Below, piece after piece: positions 22,355 through 30,986 of a stretch of 43,216 nucleotides of DNA. The stretch is from positions 1 to 43,216 of the forward strand of contig JBBQGB010000028.1 of assembly GCA_038322575.1 (NCBI GenBank), in the 5' to 3' direction. Positions within the stretch are counted from its first letter, which is position 1; every line of letters begins with the position of its first letter. Under the pieces are notes generated by a model. It was not told the DNA's origin. It did not search any database and was given only the letters and a program-made list of their open reading frames with translations. The stretch is from JACMOY01 sp038322575 (GTDB lineage: Bacteria > Actinomycetota > Actinomycetes > Actinomycetales > Angustibacteraceae). The position numbers and the translations under genes were made by a program.

Positions 22355-24567
22355 CGTCGGCGAGCCTTGCGCCGCAGGCGCTGCCGCTGGTCGGCGACGG
22401 CGGTCTGCAGGTCGACGAGCGGCTCGCCGTCCGCGTCGCGGTAGTGGCGCGTCCACGCGCCGCTCGCCGCCAGGTGCCAGGACGCCGTGCCGTCGTCCAT
22501 GGCCAGGTCGAGCAGCGCCTGCAGCTCGGCCACGTGCTGGGGGTCGCCCAGGCGCACGAGCGCCTCGACCCGGCGGTCGAGGTTGCGGTGCATCATGTCG
22601 GCGCTGCCGATCCAGCAGGTCGGGTCGCCGCCGCCCTCGAAGGCGAAGATCCGCGAGTGCTCCAGGAACCGGCCGAGCACGCTGCGCACGCGGATCGTCT
22701 CGGACAGGCCCGGCAGCCCCGGCCTGATGGCGCAGATGCCGCGCACGACGACGTCGACCGGCACCCCCGCGATCGAGGCGCGGTACAGGCTGTCGATCAG
22801 CGCCTCGTCGACGATCGAGTTGACCTTGATCCGGATCGACGCCGGCCGCCCGGCCTCGTGGTGGGCCACCTCGTTCTCGATCTGCTCGATCAACCCGCTG
22901 CGCAGCGAGCGGGGCGCCACCAGCAGCCGCTTGAAGCGGGTGCGCGGGGCGTAGCCGCTCAGCTGGTTGAACAGCCGGGTGAGGTCCTCGCCGATCTTGG
23001 GGTCGCAGGTGAGCAGCCCGAGGTCCTCGTAGAGCCGGGCCGTCTTGGGGTTGTAGTTGCCGGTTCCGATGTGGCAGTAGCGCCGCAGCCCGTCGGGCTC
23101 CTGCCGGACGACCAGCGACAGCTTGCAGTGCGTCTTAAGCCCGACGATCCCGTACACGACGTGGACGCCGGCCTGCTCGAGCTTTCGGGCCCAGCTGATG
23201 TTGGCCTGCTCGTCGAAGCGGGCCTTCAGCTCGACGATCGCCAGCACCTGCTTGCCCGCCTCGGCGGCGTCAATCAGGGCGTCGACGATGGGGGAGTCAC
23301 CGCTGGTGCGGTAGAGCGTCTGCTTGATCGCGAGCACCCGCGGGTCGGCGGCGGCCTGCTCGAGGAACGCCTGCACGCTGGTCGAGAACGAGTCGTAGGG
23401 GTGGTGCAGCAGCACGTCGCGGGTGCGGACGGCGGCGAGGATGTCGCCGGGCTTGCTCGTCTCCACCCCCTCGGTGAGGTCGCTGTGGGTCGTGGCGACG
23501 AACGAGGGGAACTTCAGCTCGCTGCGCGAGAGGTCGGCCACCAGGTTCAGGCCGCGCAGGTCCAGCGGCGCGGGCAGCTGGTAGACCTCCGCGGCCGCGA
23601 CGCCGAGCTCGCGCACGAGCAGGTCGAGCACGTGGTCGTCGATGTCCTCGGCGACCTCCAGGCGCACCGGCGGCCCGAACCGGCGCCGCATGAGCTCCTT
23701 CTCCAGCGCCTGCAGCAGGTTCTCGGCGTCGTCCTCCTCGACCTCGAGGTCCTCGTTGCGGGTCACCCGGAAGGTGTGCGACTGCAGCACCTCCATGCCG
23801 GGGAACAGCTGGTCGAGGTGCGCCGCGATGATGTCCTCGAGCGGCACGAAGCGCGTCTTGTACGGGTCGGCGGCGGTGGGGTCGACCGCGGTCGCCGCGC
23901 CGTCGACGTCGGCGACGGCGACGAACCGGGGCAGCAGCGGCGGCACCTTCACGCGGGCGAAGTGCTCCTTGCCGGTCTTGGTGTTGCGGACGACGACGGC
24001 CAGGTTGAGCGAGAGCCCGCTGATGTAGGGGAACGGGTGCGCCGGGTCGACCGCCAGCGGCGTTAGCACCGGGAACACCTGGTCGCGGAACATCTCCTGC
24101 AGGCGCTCCTGCTCCGGCGGGGCCAGCTCGTCCCAGCGCACGACGGTGATGCCGGCGTCGGCCAGGCGCGGGCGCACGTCGACGTGGAACAGCCTGGCGT
24201 GCCGCTCCATCAGCTGGTGGGCGAGCGTCGACAGGTGGTCGAGCACCTCGCGTGGCTCGATGCCGGACGCCGAGCGCACCGCGAGCCCGGCCGCGATCCG
24301 GCGCTTGAGGCCGGCGACGCGCACCATGAAGAACTCGTCGAGGTTGCTGGCGAAGATCGCGAGGAACCGGGCGCGCTCGAGCAGCGGGACGTCGACGTCC
24401 TCGGCGAGCTCGAGCACCCGCTCGTTGAAGCGCAGCCAGCTGATCTCGCGGTCGAGGAACCGGTCGTCGGCCAGCGGCGGGCCGGTCGGCTCGTCGTCCG
24501 CCGGCGCCGGTAGGAACCGGCCGTCGGGTCCGCGGCGGCTGGTCGGCTGGAAGGTCACGCTCGTCAT
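22351..24567 (-). CDS. ppk: Polyphosphate kinase
   Basis: This 738-aa enzyme reversibly transfers the terminal phosphate of ATP to polyphosphate. The N-terminal domain starts at DREISWLRFNERVLELA, typical of Ppk1, and the family sequence ARFLAIFASNLDEFFMVRV follows. In the catalytic half LAIKQTLYRTS, VELKARFDEQANI and GLKTHCKLSLVV are clear; H480 corresponds to the autophosphorylated histidine and H499 (CHIGTGNYN) to the second catalytic histidine. The C-terminal SADMMHRNLDRRVE closes the fold. ATG 24567 overlaps the mshD stop as ATGA. Its location near pst genes fits phosphate homeostasis, and the order mshD-ppk-mutT1 is a tight minus-strand operon. Confidence 0.97.
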   Translation of the reverse strand: MTSVTFQPTSRRGPDGRFLPAPADDEPTGPPLADDRFLDREISWLRFNERVLELAEDVDVPLLERARFLAIFASNLDEFFMVRVAGLKRRIAAGLAVRSASGIEPREVLDHLSTLAHQLMERHARLFHVDVRPRLADAGITVVRWDELAPPEQERLQEMFRDQVFPVLTPLAVDPAHPFPYISGLSLNLAVVVRNTKTGKEHFARVKVPPLLPRFVAVADVDGAATAVDPTAADPYKTRFVPLEDIIAAHLDQLFPGMEVLQSHTFRVTRNEDLEVEEDDAENLLQALEKELMRRRFGPPVRLEVAEDIDDHVLDLLVRELGVAAAEVYQLPAPLDLRGLNLVADLSRSELKFPSFVATTHSDLTEGVETSKPGDILAAVRTRDVLLHHPYDSFSTSVQAFLEQAAADPRVLAIKQTLYRTSGDSPIVDALIDAAEAGKQVLAIVELKARFDEQANISWARKLEQAGVHVVYGIVGLKTHCKLSLVVRQEPDGLRRYCHIGTGNYNPKTARLYEDLGLLTCDPKIGEDLTRLFNQLSGYAPRTRFKRLLVAPRSLRSGLIEQIENEVAHHEAGRPASIRIKVNSIVDEALIDSLYRASIAGVPVDVVVRGICAIRPGLPGLSETIRVRSVLGRFLEHSRIFAFEGGGDPTCWIGSADMMHRNLDRRVEALVRLGDPQHVAELQALLDLAMDDGTASWHLAASGAWTRHYRDADGEPLVDLQTAVADQRQRLRRKARRR

Positions 24568-25595
24568 GGGCCCGATGGTGTCACCGGCGGGTGGACTTCG
24601 GGTAGCGCGGCGGAGCGGCGGGGGCGCGCGAACATCGCGTCGACGTCCCAGCGGGTGAAGCCGAGCGAGGTGTACGTGCGGATCGCGGCGGTGTTGTCGG
24701 CGTCGACGTAGAGCATGGCCTGGGGCAGGCCGAGCTGGCGCAGGTGGCGCAGGCCGGCCAGGGTCAGGGCCCGCCCGAGGTGGCGCCCCTGGTGGCCCGG
24801 CGCGACGCCGACCACGTAGACCTCGCCGATCGGGTCGTGGCCGTGGCCCTCGTGGGCGTGCGGTCCGGCCACGAGCGGGCCGTCGTGGTCGCCCCCGTGC
24901 ACCTTCATCCAGTGGAAGCCGGCCATCGTGCCGTCCGGGGCGTCGAGCACGAGGAACCCGGTGGGGTCGAACCACGGCTCGGCCATCCGCAGGTGCAGGT
25001 CGTCGGCGTCCCACGACCCCTGCTCGGGGTGGTGGGCGAAGGCCGCGGCGTTCACGGCCAGCCAGCTCTCGTCGTCCGCGCCGGGGGCGAAGGTGCGCAG
25101 GGCGTACCCGGCCGGCAGGTCGACGACGGGCAGCGGGGCGTACAGCGAGCGGCGCATCTGCCACAGCTCGCGGGCCCGCTCGTAGCCCAGCGACGCGGCC
25201 ATCGCCCGGGCGCCGACGAGCTGGCCGTGGGCCCACAACCGCAGCCGGTGGTCGGGCGAGGCCTGCTCGAGGCTGTGCACGAGCAGTCGGCCGACGCCGT
25301 GGCGGCGCAGTTGGGGGTGGACGACGATCTCGGCGCTGGACCCCTCGACCGCGTCGGTCGGGTCCAGGTGGGCGTAGGCGGCGAGGCGCTCGGGCTCGCC
25401 GTCGCCGTGCGCGAACACCAGCAGGTGGCGGGCCAGGCCCTCGCCGCCGTACCGCAGGTGCAGCATCACGTGCTCGGACAGCGGGTGCAGGCCGTCGGCC
25501 TCCGTGGCCGCCTCGACCAGGCGCGTGACGGCGTCCAGGTCGGTGGCGCCGAGCCGGTCGGTGGTCTCCACCCGGGCGTCGAGCGTGGCGGCCAT
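24564..25595 (-). CDS. mshD: Mycothiol synthase MshD
   Basis: This 343-aa acetyltransferase would acetylate Cys-GlcN-Ins with acetyl-CoA, the last step of mycothiol synthesis, in the cytosol. It has two GNAT domains. The N-terminal one shows VVHPQLRRHGVGRLLVHSL, and the C-terminal, catalytic one shows GEVYVVGVAPGHQGRHLGRALTLAGL with the acetyl-CoA loop (Q/RxxGxG/A type). ANTAAIRTYTSLGF-like DADNTAAIRTYTSLGF completes it. ATG 25595 is chosen over an upstream start in the same frame because MAATLD begins the family-like part. Presence of mshD is a strong marker of an actinobacterium. It overlaps ppk as ATGA. Confidence 0.93.
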   Translation of the reverse strand: MAATLDARVETTDRLGATDLDAVTRLVEAATEADGLHPLSEHVMLHLRYGGEGLARHLLVFAHGDGEPERLAAYAHLDPTDAVEGSSAEIVVHPQLRRHGVGRLLVHSLEQASPDHRLRLWAHGQLVGARAMAASLGYERARELWQMRRSLYAPLPVVDLPAGYALRTFAPGADDESWLAVNAAAFAHHPEQGSWDADDLHLRMAEPWFDPTGFLVLDAPDGTMAGFHWMKVHGGDHDGPLVAGPHAHEGHGHDPIGEVYVVGVAPGHQGRHLGRALTLAGLRHLRQLGLPQAMLYVDADNTAAIRTYTSLGFTRWDVDAMFARPRRSAALPEVHPPVTPSGP

Positions 25596-25748
25596 GCGCC
25601 GCAGCCTACGGGGGCGCACGGCGCGCCCGGGTGGGGCCGTGCACCGGCCGGCTCACGACCACAGCGACAGGCGCGACGCCGACCGCCTGGGCGGCGCCGT
25701 GCTCAGCCCGGACGGGCCGGGCGGCTATCGCATGTTGGTGTGGCGGTC

Positions 25749-26465
25749 TCAGACGTCGACGCTGTCGCGGACGTCGACGCTGCCGCGGCTGGGCGGGACG
25801 AACCGGTAGCCGACGTTGCGGACGGTACCGATCTGCTGCTCGAACTCGGGGCCGAGCTTGGCCCGCAGCCGGCGGACGTGGACGTCGACGGTGCGGGTGC
25901 CGCCGTAGTAGTCGTAGCCCCAGACCTCCTGCAGCAGCTGGGCCCGGGTGAACACGCGTCCGGGGTGCTGGGCGAGGTACTTGAGCAGCTCGAACTCCTT
26001 GTACGTGAGGTCGAGCGAGCGGCCCCGCACGCGGGCCGAGTAGGTGGTCTCGTCGATGACGACGTCACCGGCGCGGATCTCGGGCGCGAGCCCCTCGTCG
26101 GTCTCGTCGGCGGCCAGCGACCGTCCGATGGCCAGGCGCAGCCGGGCCTCGACCTCGGCCGGGCCCGCGGTCACCAGCACGACGTCGTCGACGCCCCACT
26201 CGGCCGTCACGGCCGCCAGGCCGCCCTCGGTGACCACGAGCAGCAGCGGGGCCGAGACGCCGGTCGTGCGCAGCAGCCGGCACAGCGACCGCGACGGGGC
26301 CAGCTCGCGGCGCGCGTCGACGAGGACGACGTCGGTGGGCGGGGTCTCGACCAGGGCCGACGCCTCGGCCGGCAGCACGCGCACCTGGTGCCCGAGCAGC
26401 CCGAGAGCGGGCAGCACCTCGGCGCTCGGGGTGAGGTCGTTGGTCAGCAGCAGCAGTCTGGCCAT
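25749..26465 (-). CDS. glnR: Nitrogen regulator GlnR (OmpR-type)
   Basis: This 238-aa regulator matches actinobacterial GlnR closely along its length. It begins MARLLLLTNDLTPSAEVLPA, contains the GlnR-specific LVVTEGGLAAVTAEWGVDDV and has D50 in VLVDARREL. GlnR receivers lack the normal phosphorylation pocket and act as stable dimers, and here too the usual acidic pair at the start is absent. The C-terminal winged helix includes LTYKEFELLKYLAQHPGRVF, EVWGYDYYGGTRTVDVHV and IGTVRNVGYRF. GlnR controls ammonium assimilation genes and, in streptomycetes, interacts with phosphate control by PhoP. ATG 26465. It lies 153 bases upstream of mshD on the same strand, a neighbourhood known in other actinobacteria. 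Confidence 0.95.
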   Translation of the reverse strand: MARLLLLTNDLTPSAEVLPALGLLGHQVRVLPAEASALVETPPTDVVLVDARRELAPSRSLCRLLRTTGVSAPLLLVVTEGGLAAVTAEWGVDDVVLVTAGPAEVEARLRLAIGRSLAADETDEGLAPEIRAGDVVIDETTYSARVRGRSLDLTYKEFELLKYLAQHPGRVFTRAQLLQEVWGYDYYGGTRTVDVHVRRLRAKLGPEFEQQIGTVRNVGYRFVPPSRGSVDVRDSVDV

Positions 26466-26651
26466 GGTGTGCCCCGTCCGTTCGGCTGGAGAGCCGGGGG
26501 CCACGCGGTGCGATCCGTCCGCGCGTCCGCGACCCTGGGGTCGGGCGGCGGTGGCCGACACGTGACGATAGCGTCGGTGATACCGGTCTGTGACCCCCCT
26601 GACCGGATGCTGAGACACCTGCCGGACACCTTCCGGCAACGAGGAGTTCGC

Positions 26652-26891
26652 GTGGCAGTCGTGACCGTCCGCTACTGGGCCGGAGCCCGGGCCGCCGCCG
26701 GCCGGGACGACGAGAGCGTCACCGCCGGCTCCGCCCACGAGCTGGTCGCCTCGCTGGCTGCCCGGACGCCGGCCCTGGCCCCGGTGCTCGAGCTCAGCTC
26801 GCTGCTGGTCGACGGGCTCGTCGTCCGTGACGACGTGGTGCTGGCCGACGGCCAGGTGGTCGAGGTGCTCCCACCCTTCGCTGGCGGCTGA
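26652..26891 (+). CDS. MoaD/ThiS family sulfur carrier-like protein
   Basis: This 79-aa protein has the ubiquitin-like beta-grasp pattern of MoaD/ThiS. It starts VTVRYWAGARAAAGRDDESV, has a helix near ELVASLAARTPALAPVL, then DDVVLADGQVVEVLPPFAGG. The terminal Gly-Gly (residues 78-79) is the residue pair that is adenylated and thiocarboxylated in the family, acting as sulfur donor for molybdopterin or similar products. GTG 26652 has a GAGGAG ribosome site. No moaE or other cofactor gene is adjacent, so its specific pathway cannot be told. It is divergent from glnR across a 186-base gap. Confidence 0.85.
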   Translation: MAVVTVRYWAGARAAAGRDDESVTAGSAHELVASLAARTPALAPVLELSSLLVDGLVVRDDVVLADGQVVEVLPPFAGG

Positions 26892-26922
26892 CCGGGGCCG
26901 CCGTCGGTGGCAGGATGACCGG

Positions 26923-27723
26923 GTGAGCAGCCCCGTCGAGCCCCCGTCGACGGCCGTGGTGCCGGCGCTGCCGCACGTGCCCACCGGCCGGGTGCGCTGG
27001 TGGACCGCAGCCTTGACGCTCGCGGTGGCCGGGGTGCTGTGCCTCGCCGCGTACGTCGGCACCGGGCTGCTCGTGCCGGCCGGCGTGCTCGCCGTCGCGG
27101 TGCTCGCCTGGGGGTGGCCGGCGCTGCTCGCCCTGCCCAGCCCGCGGGGCACCACCGCGGTCGTCGCCGGGGGTGGTGCCCTCACCGTGGTGGCCGTCGG
27201 CCTCGCGCGCGAGGAACCCCTGCTGCAGTGGCTCTCCCTCGCCGTGGCCGCCGCGGTGGTGGCCGAGTTCGCCCACCAGCTCGGCCGCCGCGACGGGCGA
27301 CCGCGGGCGGTCGAGTCCTCCACCGGCGTTCTGGTCGGGGTGACCCTGGCAGCCTCGCTGAGCACCGTCCTGGCCCTGCCGCTGACCCCGAACGAGGCCG
27401 CCGGGGTCGTGGTGGCCCTCGCGCCCGTGGCTCTGGCGCTGTCGCTGCAGCTGCTGCCGTTCCCCGCCCGCATCAGTGCCGCGATCGGTACCCTCGCCGC
27501 CCTGCTGGTGGGGGCGCTGCTGGGCGGGCTGCTCGACGGGCCCACGCTGCCCGCCGGGGCGGTCTCGGGTGTCCTCGGGGCCGTCGTCGCGCTGATGGTG
27601 CACCGCCTGCTGTCGGTCCAGCCGGCGGCCGGCTGGGCCCCGGGCTGGCTCGCGCTGGCGGTGGCCCCGCTCGCGTCGTCCGGCGTGGTGGCCTACGTCG
27701 TGCTCCGACTGCTGGCCGGCTGA
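26923..27723 (+). CDS. Polytopic membrane protein, unknown function
   Basis: This 266-aa protein has eight or nine hydrophobic segments, beginning with WWTAALTLAVAGVLCLAAYVG near residue 26. The loops are short and a Pro-rich N-terminal tail of about 25 residues is cytoplasmic or disordered. No transporter signature is visible, and I do not recognise the family. GTG 26923 follows the MoaD-like stop by 31 bases, and its own stop lies one base from the tyrosine phosphatase GTG, so it is probably co-transcribed with that phosphatase. Its proximity suggests, but does not show, a link to polysaccharide or envelope work. Confidence 0.75.
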   Translation: MSSPVEPPSTAVVPALPHVPTGRVRWWTAALTLAVAGVLCLAAYVGTGLLVPAGVLAVAVLAWGWPALLALPSPRGTTAVVAGGGALTVVAVGLAREEPLLQWLSLAVAAAVVAEFAHQLGRRDGRPRAVESSTGVLVGVTLAASLSTVLALPLTPNEAAGVVVALAPVALALSLQLLPFPARISAAIGTLAALLVGALLGGLLDGPTLPAGAVSGVLGAVVALMVHRLLSVQPAAGWAPGWLALAVAPLASSGVVAYVVLRLLAG

Positions 27724-27724
27724 C

Positions 27725-28303
27725 GTGCCGCCGGGTCGGGTGCTGGTGGTCTGCACGGGCAACATCTGCCGCTCGCCCCTGGCCGAGCGGCTCCTGCAGG
27801 CCCGGCTCGGCGCTGCCGGTGTCGAGCCGTCCGACGTGGTGGTCGCCTCGGCGGGCACGCACGCCGTCATCGCTCACCCCATGGACGAGGTGGCCGCCGA
27901 CGAGCTCGCCCGCGCCGGTGGCGACCCTGCCGGCCACGTCGCCCGTCAGCTGACGTCGCAGGTGGTCGCCTCGGCGGATCTGATCGTGACGGCGACGCTG
28001 GCCCACCGCTCGCAGGTCGTCACCGTGCACCCGCCGGCCCTGCGGTACGCGTTCGGGCTGCTCGAGCTGGCGCGGCTGCTCGAGGGGGCCGACCTGTCGG
28101 CGCTGCCGCCGTCCCCGGGCGACCGCGTTCGCGGGCTCGCCCGCATCGCCGGCGGACGGCGGGGTCTGGCGATGGCGCCCGACCCGCGTCACGAGGACGT
28201 CGTCGACCCGTACCGGCGTCCTGCCCGGGTCTACGCCGACGCCACCGCGCAGATCCTGCCCGGGGTCGACGCTCTGGTCCGGGCGATCGTCGGGCCCGGC
28301 TAA
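27725..28303 (+). CDS. Low-molecular-weight protein tyrosine phosphatase
   Basis: This 192-aa phosphatase has the signature VVCTGNICRSP at the N-terminus, with nucleophile C10, second Cys C15, R16 and S17 of the P-loop CX5RS. The general acid aspartate lies in VVDPYRRPARVY near the C-terminus (DP motif). It is longer than the usual 150-165 aa because of a middle insertion (around 110-150). In capsule and exopolysaccharide loci such enzymes dephosphorylate the Wzc-type tyrosine kinase; the matching kinase is in this window at 32905-34326. GTG 27725 starts one base after the membrane protein stop. Confidence 0.92.
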   Translation: MPPGRVLVVCTGNICRSPLAERLLQARLGAAGVEPSDVVVASAGTHAVIAHPMDEVAADELARAGGDPAGHVARQLTSQVVASADLIVTATLAHRSQVVTVHPPALRYAFGLLELARLLEGADLSALPPSPGDRVRGLARIAGGRRGLAMAPDPRHEDVVDPYRRPARVYADATAQILPGVDALVRAIVGPG

Positions 28304-28411
28304 GGTCACGGGGATGCCCGCCTCGGTCCGCGACGCCCCCAGCCGAGGTGCGCACCGTCGGCAGCGCGTGTGCGAGGTCCGCGGCTGGACGGGCCTCGTC
28401 GGTGTCCGATC

Positions 28412-29506
28412 ATGACGTCCGGTCCGCGCGTCCTGATGGTGACGAACGAGTCGGTGGCAGGCTCGGAGGCCGGGTTCCGGGATGCCCTCGACCGCCTGGT
28501 CGCCGCCGCTGAGATCGGCGCCTGGGCGGCCGCGGAGCCGCGGGCCTGGTTGCAGCAGGGGGAGGACTGGCCGGAGGTGGTGGCGCGCACGGCGCAGGCC
28601 GCTCGCGATCTGGGCCCGGACATCGTGCTCGTGCTGTCACCGGGTGGCTGTCCGTGGCGGCCGGACGACGTCTCGACCCTGCTCGCCGCGGCGGGGTCGG
28701 GCGCCGACGTCCTGTACTGGGAGGGGGACGCCTGGGGCGGCCGGAAGCGCGCCAACGCCGCGATGGACGCCTGGGCAGCGCGGGCGCGCACGGTGTTCTC
28801 GGTGGCCGGGGGCAGCCAGGCCCGGCGACTGGTGCGCGGGGGCGCCGCCGACGTCCGCCTGGTGCTGCAGACGTACTGCCAGGTGCAGTACCGCGAGGCC
28901 CTCACGTGGTCGGCCGAGCGCGAGCCCGGCGGCGACCGGGTCGACGTGTTGTGTATCGGCAACTCGGCGGTGCGCCGGTGGTGGATCCCCCCGGGCGTCC
29001 CGGGGGCCCGGCAGCGCCGCCGGGTCGTCACCGACCTGCAGCGCGAGCCGTTGATCTCGTTCGGGGTCAACGGTCGCGGCTGGAGCGGTCCGACGGCGCT
29101 GGGGGCACTGCCGTACGGCCAACAGGTCACCGCCATGCGGCGCTCGCTGGTCACCGTCAACTGGGACCACTTCCCGACGTTGCCGAGCTACAGCTCCGAT
29201 CGGCTTCCCATCTCGATGCTGGCAGGCCGGGTGCACGTGACGACGCGGCACCCGGCGACCCCGTGGCTGCCCGGCGAGGCTGAAGGGCTCGTCCTGGTCG
29301 AGCGGCCGGACGACGTCCGACCCGCGGTGCGACGCCTGGTGCGGGCGCCGGCCGCGGACCTGATCGACCTCGGCCGCCGCGCCCACGCGTGGGTGCTCGG
29401 GCGGTGCAGCGACGTCGAGGCGATGCGTCACATGCTGTCCTCGGTGGCCGAGCAGGTCGCCCCGCCGCCCGCCGACCCGTGGGCCGCGCTGCCCGCGCTC
29501 GTCTGA
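28412..29506 (+). CDS. CgeB-like glycosyltransferase
   Basis: This 364-aa protein has a GT-B-like arrangement. An N-terminal Rossmann-like domain (VLMVTNESVAGSEAGF, IVLVLSPGGCPWRPDDVSTL) precedes a C-terminal domain ending in SSDRLPISMLAGRVHVTTRH and GLVLVERPDDVRPAVRRLVR, the pattern of the CgeB-type glycosyltransferase-1_2 group. The donor and acceptor cannot be predicted. ATG 28412 is chosen because the family-like strand begins just after it; the frame is open to 28370 but that part is unlike the family. It opens the exopolysaccharide locus and precedes the flippase by 22 bases. Confidence 0.75.
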   Translation: MTSGPRVLMVTNESVAGSEAGFRDALDRLVAAAEIGAWAAAEPRAWLQQGEDWPEVVARTAQAARDLGPDIVLVLSPGGCPWRPDDVSTLLAAAGSGADVLYWEGDAWGGRKRANAAMDAWAARARTVFSVAGGSQARRLVRGGAADVRLVLQTYCQVQYREALTWSAEREPGGDRVDVLCIGNSAVRRWWIPPGVPGARQRRRVVTDLQREPLISFGVNGRGWSGPTALGALPYGQQVTAMRRSLVTVNWDHFPTLPSYSSDRLPISMLAGRVHVTTRHPATPWLPGEAEGLVLVERPDDVRPAVRRLVRAPAADLIDLGRRAHAWVLGRCSDVEAMRHMLSSVAEQVAPPPADPWAALPALV

Positions 29507-29528
29507 TCGCCGGACCGGTCGATACCTC

Positions 29529-30986
29529 GTGACCACCGTCAGTGGGCGGACCGTCGCCGTCAGGGGGGCCGGGTGGACGCTGGCGACGGCGCTGGTCGGC
29601 ATCGGGGCCCAGGCCGTCTTCGTCGCCGTCTCGGGACGCCTGCTGACCCCCGCCGCGTTCGGTGTCTTCACGGCGGCCAGCCTGGGACTGCGACTCGTCA
29701 GCTACTTCGCCCAGGGCGGTGTCGTCCAGGCGCTGGTCCAACGCGACGAGCTGACCGAGCAGCACCTGCGTGCCGCCGGGTTGGTGGGCCTCTCGCTCGC
29801 CCTGGTCGCGGCGGCGCTGACCGGTGCCCTGGCCCACCCCGTCGCCCGGCTGATCGGGGTGCCCGGCGCGGCCGCGCCGATGGCCGCCCTGGGGGGCGCC
29901 TTCCTGCTCTCGGCGCTGGGTGCGCAAGCCGCGGCCCTGCTGCGACGCGCGCTGCGCTTTCGGGCCATCGCCCTGACCGAGGGGCTCGCGTACTGCCTCG
30001 CCTTCCTCGGCTGCGGCATCCCGGCCATGATCGCCGGCTGGGGCACCTGGAGCCTCGTGGTCGCGGCCCTGGCGCAGCCGTTGCTGACGACCCTGATGCA
30101 GACGGTCGCCGTCCGCCGGCTCCCCCGCTTCGGTCACGAGCCCGCGCAGGCCCGTCAGCTGCTGCGCTTCGGTGGGCTGGTGTCGGTCATCGGGTTCCTC
30201 GAGTTCCTCTCCGGCAGCGTCGACACCACCGCTGTCGCCCGCTTCGCCGGGCCGGCCGGCCTCGGGCAGTACGGGCGCGCGGCGTCCCTGGTCGGGGTGG
30301 GGCTCAACGCCTTCACCACGGCGACGTCCAAGGTGCTGAGCCCGCTGATGGCGCGAGCCTCGGAGCACCAGCAGGCCGGGCGCATGACCCTGGCCGCCAC
30401 CCGACTGGTGCTGCTGCCGTTCTGCGTCGGCATCGCCGTGGCCTTCCCGCTGAGCGACGACGCGGTGCGACTGGTCCTCGGGCCGGGTTGGGACGGCACC
30501 GCGCGGGTGCTGCCGTGGTACGCCGTGGGTGCGGTCATGGACCTGTCGTGCCACTTCATGGCGGTGTCGTTCGAGGCGCGCGGGTTGCTGCGGGCCAAGC
30601 TGCGTCTGCAGCTGCAGCAGCTGGTCGTGGTGTTGCTGGTCGTCGTCACGACCGCCGTCGTGACCCGCTCACCCGCGGCCGTGGCGGCCTCGTGGGCGGG
30701 GGCCGAGGCGTGGCGCTTCGCGCGCTACGCGCTGGCGTCGCGCCACCAGCTCGGACAGCCGCTTCGCCCGCTGATCGCCGGCCTGGGTGAGGGGGTGCTC
30801 GTCGCCCTCGCCGTGTACGCCGGCGTCGTCGTGGTTGTCCGGGCGCTGGACGGCGCGGGCCCGCTCCCTCGGGTCCTGGCCGGTGTCGCGGTGGCCGGCG
30901 TCATCCCGCTGTCCTACGCTCTCGCGGCGCGCCGGGCGCCGTGGCCCGTGCTCGTCCGGAGTCTGGGCCGCGGAGCGAGGTCGTGA
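29529..30986 (+). CDS. Wzx-type polysaccharide flippase
   Basis: This 485-aa protein has about 12-14 membrane helices in the MOP/MATE-type polysaccharide transporter pattern. It starts GAGWTLATALVGIGAQAVFVAVSGRLLTP, and the typical SGRLLTPAAFGVFTAASLGLRLV and RFAGPAGLGQYGRAASLV stretches of the O-unit flippase family follow. It would carry lipid-linked repeat units across the membrane before polymerisation. GTG 29529 follows the preceding gene by 22 bases and its stop overlaps the next GT2 gene as GTGA. Substrate cannot be told from the sequence. Confidence 0.9.
   Translation: MTTVSGRTVAVRGAGWTLATALVGIGAQAVFVAVSGRLLTPAAFGVFTAASLGLRLVSYFAQGGVVQALVQRDELTEQHLRAAGLVGLSLALVAAALTGALAHPVARLIGVPGAAAPMAALGGAFLLSALGAQAAALLRRALRFRAIALTEGLAYCLAFLGCGIPAMIAGWGTWSLVVAALAQPLLTTLMQTVAVRRLPRFGHEPAQARQLLRFGGLVSVIGFLEFLSGSVDTTAVARFAGPAGLGQYGRAASLVGVGLNAFTTATSKVLSPLMARASEHQQAGRMTLAATRLVLLPFCVGIAVAFPLSDDAVRLVLGPGWDGTARVLPWYAVGAVMDLSCHFMAVSFEARGLLRAKLRLQLQQLVVVLLVVVTTAVVTRSPAAVAASWAGAEAWRFARYALASRHQLGQPLRPLIAGLGEGVLVALAVYAGVVVVVRALDGAGPLPRVLAGVAVAGVIPLSYALAARRAPWPVLVRSLGRGARS

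Noticed and set aside
22444..24066. Long plus-strand ORF antisense to ppk
   Set aside because: ppk is intact with all catalytic motifs; the antisense frame has low-complexity Val/Leu/Asp/Arg sequence.
28314..28415. 33-codon ORF overlapping the start of the CgeB-like gene
   Set aside because: The four-base overlap is suggestive but the translation has no feature and no ribosome site beyond chance.
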